Positions 14,440 through 22,715 of a stretch of 25,187 nt of DNA are shown here, piece after piece (position 1 is the first letter of the stretch; every line of letters begins with the position of its first letter). The position numbers were made by a program, and so were the translations under genes. Under the pieces are notes generated by a model. That model searched no databases, was not told the origin of the DNA, and saw nothing but the letters and a program-made list of their open reading frames with translations. The DNA is taken from contig VSMX01000012.1 of the NCBI GenBank assembly GCA_009773975.1, forward strand, positions 1-25,187. Reading direction: 5' to 3'. This DNA is from Desulfovibrio sp. GTDB lineage: Bacteria > Desulfobacterota > Desulfovibrionia > Desulfovibrionales > Desulfovibrionaceae.

Positions 14440-15252
14440 TTAAACGTCATTTTTGGGCAAGTTTTGCAACACACTACGATCAGCCAGCCAGTCAAGTTTT
14501 GCAAGCCTGGTTGCCTGGAGTTTGGCTCCTATTGCCTGAATATCGTGGGCAGCGGGAGAACCTGGAGCATAGGTCATAAGAGGCTGCTGGCGGCACACGG
14601 CTTCCGGCAGCTTCTTGTCCTGGCGAACATGGCCAAGCAGCTTTGGCTCAAGCTTGAGAAAAAAGCGGCAGGCGCCAGCAAGCTTGTCAAAAGAGCGCTG
14701 GGCTTCTTTTGCCGAAGTTACCTCATTGACTACAACCATGAATTCCTCAAGTCCAAAACGTTTGTTGAGAACCTTGATAAGCGCATAGCTGTCGGTAAGT
14801 GAGGTTGGTTCGGGAGTTATAATAATAACCCTCAATGCTGCCATAACTGCAAATGTCTGGACAGTTTCGGATATTCCCGCGCCAAGATCCATCAGTACAA
14901 AGTCATATTTGCCCAATAATGGGGAAAGATGCTCCATCAGGGCATCACGCTGGTCAGCGCTCAAATCGTTAAGCTCTGGAACACCCGAGGCGGCCGGCAA
15001 AACATCGAGGCCATTGGGGACAATAGCGTGGAGAACTTCCTCCATTTTGGCCTTGCCCAGTATTACATCCTGAATATTGCCCTCGGGAGTTATGCCAAGA
15101 AGCACATCAAGATTGGCCAGACCCATGTCGCAGTCCATCAATAAGGTCTTGTAACCGTTTTGATGCAGGGACATTGCAAGGTTGAGGGCAATATTTGTTT
15201 TGCCTACACCACCTTTTCCGCTAAGAATGGCAACGCTTAAAGTGCTGTTCAT
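14440..15252 (-). CDS. MinD/ParA-superfamily ATPase, FlhG-like
   Basis: Deviant Walker P-loop ATPase of 270 aa. The P-loop is GKGGVGKT (12-19), DCDMGLANLDVLLG (about 41-54) carries the switch region seen in FlhG/FleN proteins, and the Walker B-like segment is FVLMDLGAGIS near 118-127. It lacks the N-terminal DQA..LR motif of flagellar FlhG that activates FlhF, and no flhF is nearby, so I do not call it flhG. Such ATPases set cell-pole placement of flagella, chemosensory arrays or plasmids. It overlaps the degenerate GGDEF gene by 4 bp, so the two are co-translated and probably work together. Confidence 0.85.
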   Translation of the reverse strand: MNSTLSVAILSGKGGVGKTNIALNLAMSLHQNGYKTLLMDCDMGLANLDVLLGITPEGNIQDVILGKAKMEEVLHAIVPNGLDVLPAASGVPELNDLSADQRDALMEHLSPLLGKYDFVLMDLGAGISETVQTFAVMAALRVIIITPEPTSLTDSYALIKVLNKRFGLEEFMVVVNEVTSAKEAQRSFDKLAGACRFFLKLEPKLLGHVRQDKKLPEAVCRQQPLMTYAPGSPAAHDIQAIGAKLQATRLAKLDWLADRSVLQNLPKNDV

Positions 15253-16064
15253 TTGGGTTCACCGCCAAAAAATAGAAAATGCTTTTCGTTGGAATGAACA
15301 AGTGTGGCCCCGCAGGCATCCCCTGTGGGACTTTCCTGGTATATATGGTTTTTCGTATCATCAAGCGCCGAATCGAGGGCCTTTTTTGCTCTCTCAAGTA
15401 ATTCCGCAGGATTGCTGATTTCTCCCGGCACCACATTTACGAGGCCAATTGCGCAAGTGGGGCTTGAACCGGCATTAATGCCGCCTGTCGGAAAAAAAGG
15501 CCTGGCAATTTCCATAAAGCTTCGCTGGACATTTTCGGCAAATCGTCTGGATTTCAATTGACCAAGACCAGGGAGGACTACGCCGTAGGTATCAGGATCA
15601 AATTCGCAAAGGCAGTCACAGGCTTCAAGCAGGCCTTCGATTGTTTCTTTCAGCATTGTGTCAAGCCTGCGTACCGTGCCTTCTCCAAGCGAAGTCAACA
15701 GCGAACGCCGGTCGGCCAGTTTTGCGAGCAAGAGACAAATTGCCCCGCCGCTTCGCGCAATCCTCAACAATTCACCTCCCAACCGCATCTTGAAGGCTGC
15801 CCTGTCAAGAATCCATGGGCAGTCATCAAGATATGCCTGTATATTTTTCGGCAAGCCATCCGGTTGGTTATAACAAGCTGGAAGGTGAAGCGCAAACCAT
15901 TGACTCAATGAGTAGGTTTTACAAAATTCCTGCCATTCATTATCCGGTATATCACGGACAAATCTCGCAATCAGGTAACCGGACCCGGAAACGCCCGCCT
16001 GACAGGCATCTCCGCAGGCCGCAAGCTCCCTGCTCAGATCTTTAAATCCTGCTTTCTTGCTCAT
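15249..16064 (-). CDS. Degenerate GGDEF-domain protein
   Basis: A 271-aa protein whose C-terminal part has the shape of a diguanylate cyclase domain without its active site. CEFDPDTYGVVLPG (153-166) stands where R-x-GGDEF-x-V-L-LP is expected. CAIGLVNVVPGE (204-215) and NPAELLERAKKALDSA (218-233) match the conserved C-terminal SIGVA and ELL..AD.ALY.AK segments. The metal- and GTP-binding GGDEF residues are absent, so cyclase activity is unlikely; a binding or scaffold role is more plausible. The Cys-rich N-terminal 100 residues match nothing I know. Its start lies inside the 3' end of prfB (overlap about 23 bp), and its stop overlaps the MinD-like gene. The GGDEF assignment is by pattern and is moderately sure. 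Confidence 0.65.
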   Translation of the reverse strand: MSKKAGFKDLSRELAACGDACQAGVSGSGYLIARFVRDIPDNEWQEFCKTYSLSQWFALHLPACYNQPDGLPKNIQAYLDDCPWILDRAAFKMRLGGELLRIARSGGAICLLLAKLADRRSLLTSLGEGTVRRLDTMLKETIEGLLEACDCLCEFDPDTYGVVLPGLGQLKSRRFAENVQRSFMEIARPFFPTGGINAGSSPTCAIGLVNVVPGEISNPAELLERAKKALDSALDDTKNHIYQESPTGDACGATLVHSNEKHFLFFGGEPK

Positions 16065-17191
16065 GACGATATAAAAGATAATCGTGTTGAAACTGGTCTA
16101 TCTGGCCATCCAGAACGGCGTCCACATCACCACATTCGGATCCTGTACGGTGATCCTTGACCAACCGATATGGCTGCAGTGTGTAGGTGCGGATCTGGCT
16201 GCCGAAAGCAATATCCTGCTTGCTGTCATAATTGGCCTGTCTTGCGGCCTCCCTTTTTTGCAATTCAAGATTGTACAGTCTGGCGCGCAGGACTCTCAAG
16301 GCCGTTTCCTTGTTATGATGCTGCGATTTCTCATTCTGGCACTGGGCGGTTATTCCGGTTGGCAGGTGTGTTATGCGCACGGCAGAGCTTGTGGTATTGA
16401 CGCTCTGGCCGCCAGGGCCGCTGGAACGGAAAATATCAATCCTTAAATCACATTCCTTGATATCAAGTTTGATGTCGTTTCCCGCATCGGGAAGCACATC
16501 CACAGAGGCAAAAGACGTGTGGCGTCTGCCAGAAGCATCAAAAGGGGAAATTCGGATCAGGCGATGTATGCCGCGCTCGCTTTTAAGGAAACCAAAGGCG
16601 TGCGGGCCGCTTATCCGCAAGGTAACGCTTTTTAGACCCGCTTCATCGCCAGGCAAATAATCCAGTTTTTCCAGTGTGTAATCCCGACGATTTGCCCAGC
16701 GTGTATAAAGCCGCAGCAACATTTCCGCCCAATCTTGTGATTCAGTGCCCCCCGCTCCGGGATGAATCTCGAGTATTGCGTCACTCTGATCTTCCTCTCC
16801 GGAAAGGAGCATTACCAGTTCAGTTTCTTCAAGCTTGTTATCAAGTTCTTTCTGGGCCTCGGCCAACGAGGATAAAACTTCCTGAACTTCCGCGCTATCT
16901 TCATCAGGATATTCTTTCAGGGTTTCCGCAGCGAGGGCAAGCCATTCTTCCATGTCTGAATGGCTTTTTTCAAGGACATCCAATCTGCCTATTTCATCTT
17001 CCAGGGAACTTTTTTCTTTCAAAAGAGGAGTAAGAGCTTCCGGATTATCCCATGCGCCGGGTTTGGAAATTTCTTTCTCTATTTCATTCAGGCGCTGACC
17101 ATGGCTTTTTACGTCAAAGACGCCCCCAAAGGTTGGAAAACCTTTGCGAAAGGGGAGCACACTGCACTCGGAGGTCACTTAAATGTAACAT
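16042..17191 (-). CDS. prfB: Peptide chain release factor 2, with programmed +1 frameshift
   Basis: Reads UGA and UAA stop codons and releases the nascent peptide. The gene is in two frames. ATG 17191 opens 25 codons (MLHLSDLRVQ...LWGRL) that end at an in-frame TGA (17116-17114). The context GGGGG-CGT-CTT-TGA-C is the classic RF2 frameshift site: an internal Shine-Dalgarno, a three-base gap, then CUU UGA C. After a +1 shift translation continues from GAC (17115) to 16042, giving 382 aa. The stop-recognition motif SPF is at 215-217 and the catalytic GGQ at 260-262. A single-frame start at 17178 gives a spurious N-terminus. The gene follows lnt by 16 bp. The frameshift autoregulates RF2 level. 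Confidence 0.95.
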
Positions 17192-17207
17192 AACTTTCAG
17201 ATATTTT

Positions 17208-18803
17208 TTACTTTTTTGGCAACGCCACTGGCCATGCAATTAGCATGAGCAGGAATAATGCGCAAGCCGGTTCCCATGGAGCCAATTTATGAAACGGGCT
17301 GAAACTATTTTCCAGGCGCGCTTTTGCAAGCAGGGTTCCGGCCCTGAATTGGGGTCCGCTCATCACTATTCGCCCTCGCTTGTCAATCACCGCGGAAATG
17401 CCCGTATTAGTCGCCCGCATGAGCCAGCGTCCCTGTTCAATACAACGCGGAACAGTAAGATAAAGATGCTGTCTTGATGCCGGGCTGGTGCCAAACCACC
17501 CGTCATTGCTTATATCAACGAGCAAATTTGCTCCATCGCTTACCCTTGCCTGGGCAAGCCATGGAAAAATCCCTTCATAGCAAATAAGCATGCCAAGAGC
17601 AAGGGGGCCATAATGCAGAGGCGCAACCTGGCTGCCTTCATGATAAACCCCCACCCCTTGCAGCAATGCCTCCAGAAAACCAAAATTCAGCCAGGAGGGC
17701 AAATATTCACCAAATGGAACCAGATGTTCCTTGTCATAATGGCCAAACAACTTTCCTGATGGGCCAAGTAAAAAAGCCCTGTTGAAAACAACCGGCTCGT
17801 CCTCGCCAGCAATTTTTTCAAGGCCAGGAGCCCCAAAAAGAAGCGGGCAATCCACTTCCCTTGTAAAATTGCGGATAATGGAAACCATCTCGGGACGGGA
17901 CTGATAAAAAAATGGCATTGCCGTTTCCGGCCAGATTATCAGTGGATTGTTCACGCCTTTTCCGCGCGCTGCCGCAAGGCCCGAAAGAGAAAGGGCCATA
18001 TAATGGTTCAGGGTGTCGCGCTGGAATATCGGGTCCCATTTTGTATTCTGGTCGACATTGCCCTCAACGAATAACGCATCAACCGATTCCCCGGAGGCAG
18101 GTGAATCCCCGCAGAGGCGGTAGAGGCCATAAGCCGGAATGGTCAGGCAAATCAGCAAGCCGACACAGAGAGATGGCCAGAGGCACTTTGAATGTTTGTC
18201 CCTGCAGACAGGAAAGGCAAAAAAAATGAGCAATGCGGCGCATACCCAGAGGCCGTCAGTAGCATATGCTCCAATAAGATCACAGGTCTGCAGTAGCAAT
18301 GGCCAAATCGCAAGTCCGCCGGCAGGGGAAAGCCAGGGAAAGCCCACAAACGCTGCATACAGATATTCCAGAAAATACCAGACTATGCCCAGGGAAAAAG
18401 CACGTCGCCATGGGGAAAGATCTTTCAGGGTCCAGGCGAAAAGAGAAAACAGCCCACTTTGGCTTGTGATAACGAAAGCGATAAAAAGCGCGCAGGCAAA
18501 AGCCAGCGGAAAAGGCAAATTGCCAACATTGTGAACCGGCATATAAAGCCAGTAGAGAACTACAGCGGCGCCTAAAAAACTTGCAAGCCAGCCGGCGCCA
18601 AGTGCTTCCCGAAAGGATGTGGCGCGTGTGCCGAGAACTGCGCAGCCCGCAGGCCAGAGGATGACCAAAAAAGGCGCGTCGAAAAACTGGTTTGGAAAAC
18701 CCAGAACAATGCCAGCAAAAACCGCGCATATCCAGAATATATCCGTCTTCGACCGGAAAAGGGCAAAGTATTGATTAAACTTCAATGGGATTTTCGTCGG
18801 CAA
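17208..18803 (-). CDS. lnt: Apolipoprotein N-acyltransferase
   Basis: Adds the third acyl chain to the N-terminal cysteine of lipoproteins at the periplasmic face of the inner membrane. The 531-aa protein has several hydrophobic helices in the first 225 residues and then a nitrilase-type domain. Its catalytic triad is Glu293 (WPETAMPF), Lys358 (YDKEHLVPFGEYLP) and Cys408 (LICYEG). A last membrane helix lies at the C-terminus. No ATG is available near the N-terminus, so the start must be TTG 18803 or TTG 18785; both lie inside the end of corC, and neither has a strong ribosome binding site, which suggests translational coupling. The corC-lnt pairing is also seen in enterobacteria (ybeX-lnt). 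Confidence 0.93.
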   Translation of the reverse strand: MPTKIPLKFNQYFALFRSKTDIFWICAVFAGIVLGFPNQFFDAPFLVILWPAGCAVLGTRATSFREALGAGWLASFLGAAVVLYWLYMPVHNVGNLPFPLAFACALFIAFVITSQSGLFSLFAWTLKDLSPWRRAFSLGIVWYFLEYLYAAFVGFPWLSPAGGLAIWPLLLQTCDLIGAYATDGLWVCAALLIFFAFPVCRDKHSKCLWPSLCVGLLICLTIPAYGLYRLCGDSPASGESVDALFVEGNVDQNTKWDPIFQRDTLNHYMALSLSGLAAARGKGVNNPLIIWPETAMPFFYQSRPEMVSIIRNFTREVDCPLLFGAPGLEKIAGEDEPVVFNRAFLLGPSGKLFGHYDKEHLVPFGEYLPSWLNFGFLEALLQGVGVYHEGSQVAPLHYGPLALGMLICYEGIFPWLAQARVSDGANLLVDISNDGWFGTSPASRQHLYLTVPRCIEQGRWLMRATNTGISAVIDKRGRIVMSGPQFRAGTLLAKARLENSFSPFHKLAPWEPACALFLLMLIAWPVALPKK

Positions 18804-19638
18804 TTTCGCCTGCTTGCGCAGCCGGTTCCATCCGCAAAAGCCGAATCAGTTTCATATCCGCGTCAATGACGGTAAATGTCCAGCCATGCACCGTAAAGGA
18901 TTCCCCCCTGCCCGGCACATGTCCAGCCTGCATACTAAGATAACCGCCAATTGTATCCACTTCATCCGACTCAATATCAACGCCCAATTCCTGCAAATCA
19001 TCAAGCAGGGCACGCCCCGTCAGTTCATAAACATTGTTGCCGACCGAACGGATATCTTCTTCTCTTGGAGCATCGTGCTCATCTTCAATATCCCCGACAA
19101 TTTCCTCGAGGACATCTTCAATGGTGATCAGGCCTGAGGTGCCGCCATACTCGTCAATTGCGATTGCAATGTGCAGCTTTCTGGATCTGAACTCCTGCAG
19201 CAAGGTGCGAATGGATTTTGTTTCCGGCACGAAAAAAGGTTCACGCATTACATCCCGCACGCATTGCTCACGATGCGAATTATCGATCAGACTTGCAAGA
19301 AGATCCTTGGCATGGAGAATTCCAACCATATTATCCCGGGTATCGCGATAAACGGGAATCCTTGAATGACCGGATTCCACTATGACTTTCGCCACCTCCG
19401 CCAGGGGCATCTCCTCGGGAACGCAATCAATATCGGTTCTGGGGATCATTGTGTCCTGTACTTGCAAATCATTGAACCGAAGAATGCCCAGGAGCATCGA
19501 TTCCTCCTCCGGTTCTACTTCACCTTCGGCTCGCGCCTCCAGAATCGCTTTTTCAAGCGATTCTTCGTTTTCGTCGTGTCCAAACAGGCGACTCAAACGT
19601 GACCAGATTGTACTATGATCTTCCGGGCCCTGATCCAA
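18775..19638 (-). CDS. corC: HlyC/CorC-family CBS-domain protein
   Basis: Cytosolic CBS-pair protein of the CorC/YbeX type, associated with magnesium/cobalt homeostasis and ribosome function in other bacteria. The 287-aa protein has an acidic N-terminus (to about 55) and the linker VQDTMIPRTDID (60-71). The CBS pair spans about 75-185, with HSRIPVYRDTRDNMVGILHAKDLL and IDEYGGTSGLITIEDVLEEIVGDI as typical segments. The CorC_HlyC domain follows to about 270 (VDTIGGYLSMQAGHVPGRGE). There is no N-terminal membrane domain, as expected for CorC rather than for longer transporters. The start is TTG 19638, with GGAGGAG upstream; no ATG fits. It overlaps lnt. Confidence 0.93.
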   Translation of the reverse strand: MDQGPEDHSTIWSRLSRLFGHDENEESLEKAILEARAEGEVEPEEESMLLGILRFNDLQVQDTMIPRTDIDCVPEEMPLAEVAKVIVESGHSRIPVYRDTRDNMVGILHAKDLLASLIDNSHREQCVRDVMREPFFVPETKSIRTLLQEFRSRKLHIAIAIDEYGGTSGLITIEDVLEEIVGDIEDEHDAPREEDIRSVGNNVYELTGRALLDDLQELGVDIESDEVDTIGGYLSMQAGHVPGRGESFTVHGWTFTVIDADMKLIRLLRMEPAAQAGEIADENPIEV

Positions 19639-19669
19639 AACAATCTCCTCCTGAATATAAAATATACAT

Positions 19670-19820
19670 CCATAGATCCAATGTTAGAGCATTTACGCAA
19701 TGAAATTGCGTAAATGCTCTAACATTGCTTTGCCTGCAAAGGCGCGCGCGAGAATATCTCGAGGCAAACTTGCTTTGCCGTTAAGAGATATTCTCATACG
19801 CAAGATGCCATAGATCCAAT
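19670..19820. repeat. Pair of 13-bp direct repeats flanking repeat copy 2
   Basis: CCATAGATCCAAT occurs at 19670-19682 and again at 19808-19820, immediately on either side of the palindromic element. This looks like a target-site duplication made by insertion. The bases outside the pair differ (T before the first, G before the second). Confidence 0.75.
19683..19807. repeat. Dispersed palindromic repeat, copy 2 (well preserved)
   Basis: A 125-bp element between the PilZ gene and corC that matches 2582-2707 without gaps. It opens with a perfect 19-bp hairpin: GTTAGAGCATTTACGCAAT (19683-19701), loop GAA, then its exact complement (19705-19723). CTTTGC/GCAAAG (19728-19741) and a nested pair GAGAATATCTC/GAGATATTCTC (19750-19760 and 19785-19795) enclosing GGCAAA/TTTGCC follow. 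The intact stems suggest a more recent insertion than copy 1, or selection on structure. It has no coding capacity. In its place it could also act as a transcription barrier or an RNA-processing site between the two genes. Confidence 0.88.
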
Positions 19821-19821
19821 A

Positions 19822-20757
19822 CTAATTTATGATTTTTCCACTTTTTTGTTTATCAAGAATGCCAACCCATTGTGCGATGGGCCTTACGCCTCTGGTGGGT
19901 GAGCTGTGCGTCCAGTGGATCTCGCTTGTGCCCTTCTCCAGAACAGCCCAATTTGTAAACTCCAAACCCAGGACAAGTGCCTTGTGCGGGCCATCGTCAA
20001 TACGGGAATTCATGATTTCACCCGTACACCAGAAAGCAATGGGTTTATCAGTTTCTTCATGCACATAAACCACGAGACAAAGAAGCTGCGCGCCTTTTGC
20101 CAGCTCAATAGCGGGCTTGCCGTTTTCTCCGTATGGGAAACGCAAGGCGAGCCCTGATGCGGAAATATTTTCAACCTGAACAGGTTCGTCAGGCATGCCA
20201 GGACGGTAATGAGTCAGCGGAGTGCCGATTTCATTGGTCGCAGAAGGCAAAGTCTGGCCGGCCTGCATGGGCCATACGCCAATTACCCTGATATCGCTTT
20301 TTTGTGGCTGAACCCGGATAAAATGACGTTTTTTCTCGACCCGCAAATTTTCGGGCACCTGGCATACCAATGTGGAATTTTCATAATCCGGATGGATTTT
20401 CAATATCTTCGAGCTGAAGACATAAAAAACAGGCCCTTCCGGATTGCGGGTGCGAAAGAATACTTCGACTGGTTTGCCTTCCCAGTCTTCTGTAACATAA
20501 TCCTGAACAGTCATCTGCAGCCCTTTCTGATCAATTGCGTGCAGCATGGCCGAAAGGCCGTTTCGGGTAACTCCTGGAGTATTCATTTTGATGTTGAACA
20601 TTTCATATTGGGATTGGGCCAGGCCAAGAATCCTGAAAACATGGCCTTCCCGGGCATTCATGGCCTTCTTTTTGCGGGCCAGTTTGATACTATAGAAAAG
20701 GCCGCACAGAAGAAGAAAAAACAGTGCTGAAAGCAGATAATTTTCCATATCGGACAT
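19822..20757 (-). CDS. Membrane-anchored PilZ-domain protein (c-di-GMP receptor candidate)
   Basis: A 311-aa protein with one membrane helix at about 8-27 followed by basic residues, so most of it lies in the cytosol. A middle region (about 40-135) resembles the YcgR-type N-terminal barrel. The PilZ domain starts near 138 and has the c-di-GMP binding signatures RHFIR (144-148, RxxxR) and ENISASG (196-202, [DN]xSxxG); both are intact. It probably reads c-di-GMP to alter motility or the envelope; the output is unknown. The ATG shares its A with the mnmG stop (TAATG), so it is coupled to mnmG. A second ATG at codon 4 is possible. The repeat element lies right after its stop. Confidence 0.87.
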   Translation of the reverse strand: MSDMENYLLSALFFLLLCGLFYSIKLARKKKAMNAREGHVFRILGLAQSQYEMFNIKMNTPGVTRNGLSAMLHAIDQKGLQMTVQDYVTEDWEGKPVEVFFRTRNPEGPVFYVFSSKILKIHPDYENSTLVCQVPENLRVEKKRHFIRVQPQKSDIRVIGVWPMQAGQTLPSATNEIGTPLTHYRPGMPDEPVQVENISASGLALRFPYGENGKPAIELAKGAQLLCLVVYVHEETDKPIAFWCTGEIMNSRIDDGPHKALVLGLEFTNWAVLEKGTSEIHWTHSSPTRGVRPIAQWVGILDKQKSGKIIN

Positions 20758-22715
20758 TATGTTTGCCTGGTTCCGTTCTTTTTGCGGACCCGTGCGCCTT
20801 TTCCCAACAGGCCCAGTTTATGGAGATGAATTTCCAGACATGACACTGCCGCGGGCGTGACCCCGGATATACGCGATGCTTGCCCAAGGCTTGTCGGCCT
20901 GATTTTGGCAAGTTTTTCCTCGACTTCTCTTGAAAGTCCCGCAATGCCATTATACTCCATATCGGCAGGCAAGGGGATATTGTCAAGATGCGAAAGGCGA
21001 GAAGCTACAAGTTCCTGCTTTTTCAGATAGCCGGCATACTTGATATCAGTTTCCACACTCTTTGCCGCATCACCACATTCATCAATGGCATTTTGCAGCC
21101 GAAAAGCCATTTCGGCGCATTTTGGGCCTGATGTAGTCAAAATTTGGCCCAATTTTTCCAAAGTTATATCCGGGCGGCACAATAAATCTGAAAGGCTTTT
21201 TCCGGCCGGCAGATCCTGTTCCCGGCTCTTCGTTGCCAATACTGAAGCCCCGGTTTGTGTTGGCGGAAGTTTCCATGCGGCCAGGTCTTGACGCATTTTC
21301 TCGGCGCGCTCCATCTTTTCACAGAACGCCTTCCAGTGGCTATCCTGCACAAGGCCTATCTTGCGGCCGATTTCCGTCATGCGGCAATCCGCATTGTCTT
21401 CCCGTAAAAGAAGACGATGCTCTGCGCGAGATGTAAACATCCTGTAAGGCTCTTCCGTTCCCAGAGTTACCAGATCGTCAACCAGAACAGCCATATAGCT
21501 TTTATCGCGGCCAGGCTTGAATTCTGGCAAATTCTTTTCCTGACAGGCTATATTGAGAGCGGCCCACAAACCTTGCGCCGCGGCTTCCTCATACCCGCTT
21601 GTGCCGTTGATCTGGCCGGCATGCCACAGCCCGGGAACATTCTTGCTCTCCAATGTTGGCCAAAGTTGCACGGGGTTAGCATAATCGTATTCAATGGCAT
21701 AACCTGGACGAACCATGACGGCGTTTTCCATGCCCTTGATTGTTCTGATCATCGCGGTCTGCACATCTAGCGGCAAGCTTGTCGAAATACCGTTGCAATA
21801 AATTTCCTCGCTGTCCAACCCTTCCGGTTCCAGAAAAATCTGGTGCCTCTCCCGCTGGGGAAAACGCGCGACTTTGTCCTCAATTGAAGGGCAGTACCTA
21901 GCTCCAATGCCTTCAATTACACCGGTAAAAAGTGGGGATCTTCCAAAAGCTTCCCGAATCACATCATGAGTATCGGAATTTGTCCAGGTAATATGACAGG
22001 AGACCTGGGGCAGGCGCGGGCCTGGTCCGCGGAAACTGAAGCCAGGGGGCGGATTATCGCCCGGTTGCTCATCCAGGCAGGAAAAATCAATGCTCGAACG
22101 CAATATCCTCGGAGTTGTCCCAGTCTTCAAACGCCCAAGCTCAAAACCAAGCTCGCGCAAACTGTCGGACAGGCCCAGACTTGGAGCATCTCCCAGACGG
22201 CCGGAAGGCATATTGACCATTCCCATATGAATGCGTCCATTCAGAAATGTGCCGCAGGCCAAAAGCACATGCCTGGCCTCAAAATGTAGCCCAAGTGCCG
22301 TGCGCACACCGCATGCACGACCGCTGGCTGTCAGAACTTCCGTAACATTGTCCTGCCAGATTCGCAGCCCCCTGGTGTTGAAAAGGGTCTTGGCAACAAT
22401 GCCCTTGTAAGCATTCCTGTCCATCTGGGCGCGGGTAGCGCGCACGGCAGGCCCCTTGCTCATATTCAATGTCCGAAACTGGATGCCGGCATGATCGGCC
22501 CACAGCCCCATACACCCCCCAAGGGCGTCAATTTCACGGGTCAAATGGCCCTTGGCCAGTCCACCAATGGCAGGATTACAGGAAAGATGGCCCAGTCTGT
22601 CGAGATTGCCGCTTACAAGAAGAACATTCAGACCAAGAACAGCAAGCGCGTGAGCGGCTTCTGCGCCAGCATGCCCCCCACCGGCCACGATGCAGTCAAA
22701 AATTCCATCAGCCAT
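20757..22715 (-). CDS. mnmG: tRNA uridine-5-carboxymethylaminomethyl modification enzyme, FAD subunit
   Basis: With MnmE it modifies U34 of tRNAs that read split codon boxes. The 652-aa protein has the FAD-binding AGGGHAGAEAA near the N-terminus, SCNPAIGGLAKGHLTREIDALGG near 50-70, RPGYAIEYDYANP in the middle and the GidA C-terminal helical domain (AGYLKKQ and RPTSLGQASRISGVTPAAVS). I chose ATG 22715, which gives the usual short N-terminus MADGIFDCIVAGGGHAG. An in-frame start at 22757 lies deeper inside the upstream gene. The ribosome binding site is weak, and the 8-bp overlap with the M20 gene suggests coupling. mnmE is not in the window. Confidence 0.96.
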   Translation of the reverse strand: MADGIFDCIVAGGGHAGAEAAHALAVLGLNVLLVSGNLDRLGHLSCNPAIGGLAKGHLTREIDALGGCMGLWADHAGIQFRTLNMSKGPAVRATRAQMDRNAYKGIVAKTLFNTRGLRIWQDNVTEVLTASGRACGVRTALGLHFEARHVLLACGTFLNGRIHMGMVNMPSGRLGDAPSLGLSDSLRELGFELGRLKTGTTPRILRSSIDFSCLDEQPGDNPPPGFSFRGPGPRLPQVSCHITWTNSDTHDVIREAFGRSPLFTGVIEGIGARYCPSIEDKVARFPQRERHQIFLEPEGLDSEEIYCNGISTSLPLDVQTAMIRTIKGMENAVMVRPGYAIEYDYANPVQLWPTLESKNVPGLWHAGQINGTSGYEEAAAQGLWAALNIACQEKNLPEFKPGRDKSYMAVLVDDLVTLGTEEPYRMFTSRAEHRLLLREDNADCRMTEIGRKIGLVQDSHWKAFCEKMERAEKMRQDLAAWKLPPTQTGASVLATKSREQDLPAGKSLSDLLCRPDITLEKLGQILTTSGPKCAEMAFRLQNAIDECGDAAKSVETDIKYAGYLKKQELVASRLSHLDNIPLPADMEYNGIAGLSREVEEKLAKIRPTSLGQASRISGVTPAAVSCLEIHLHKLGLLGKGARVRKKNGTRQT

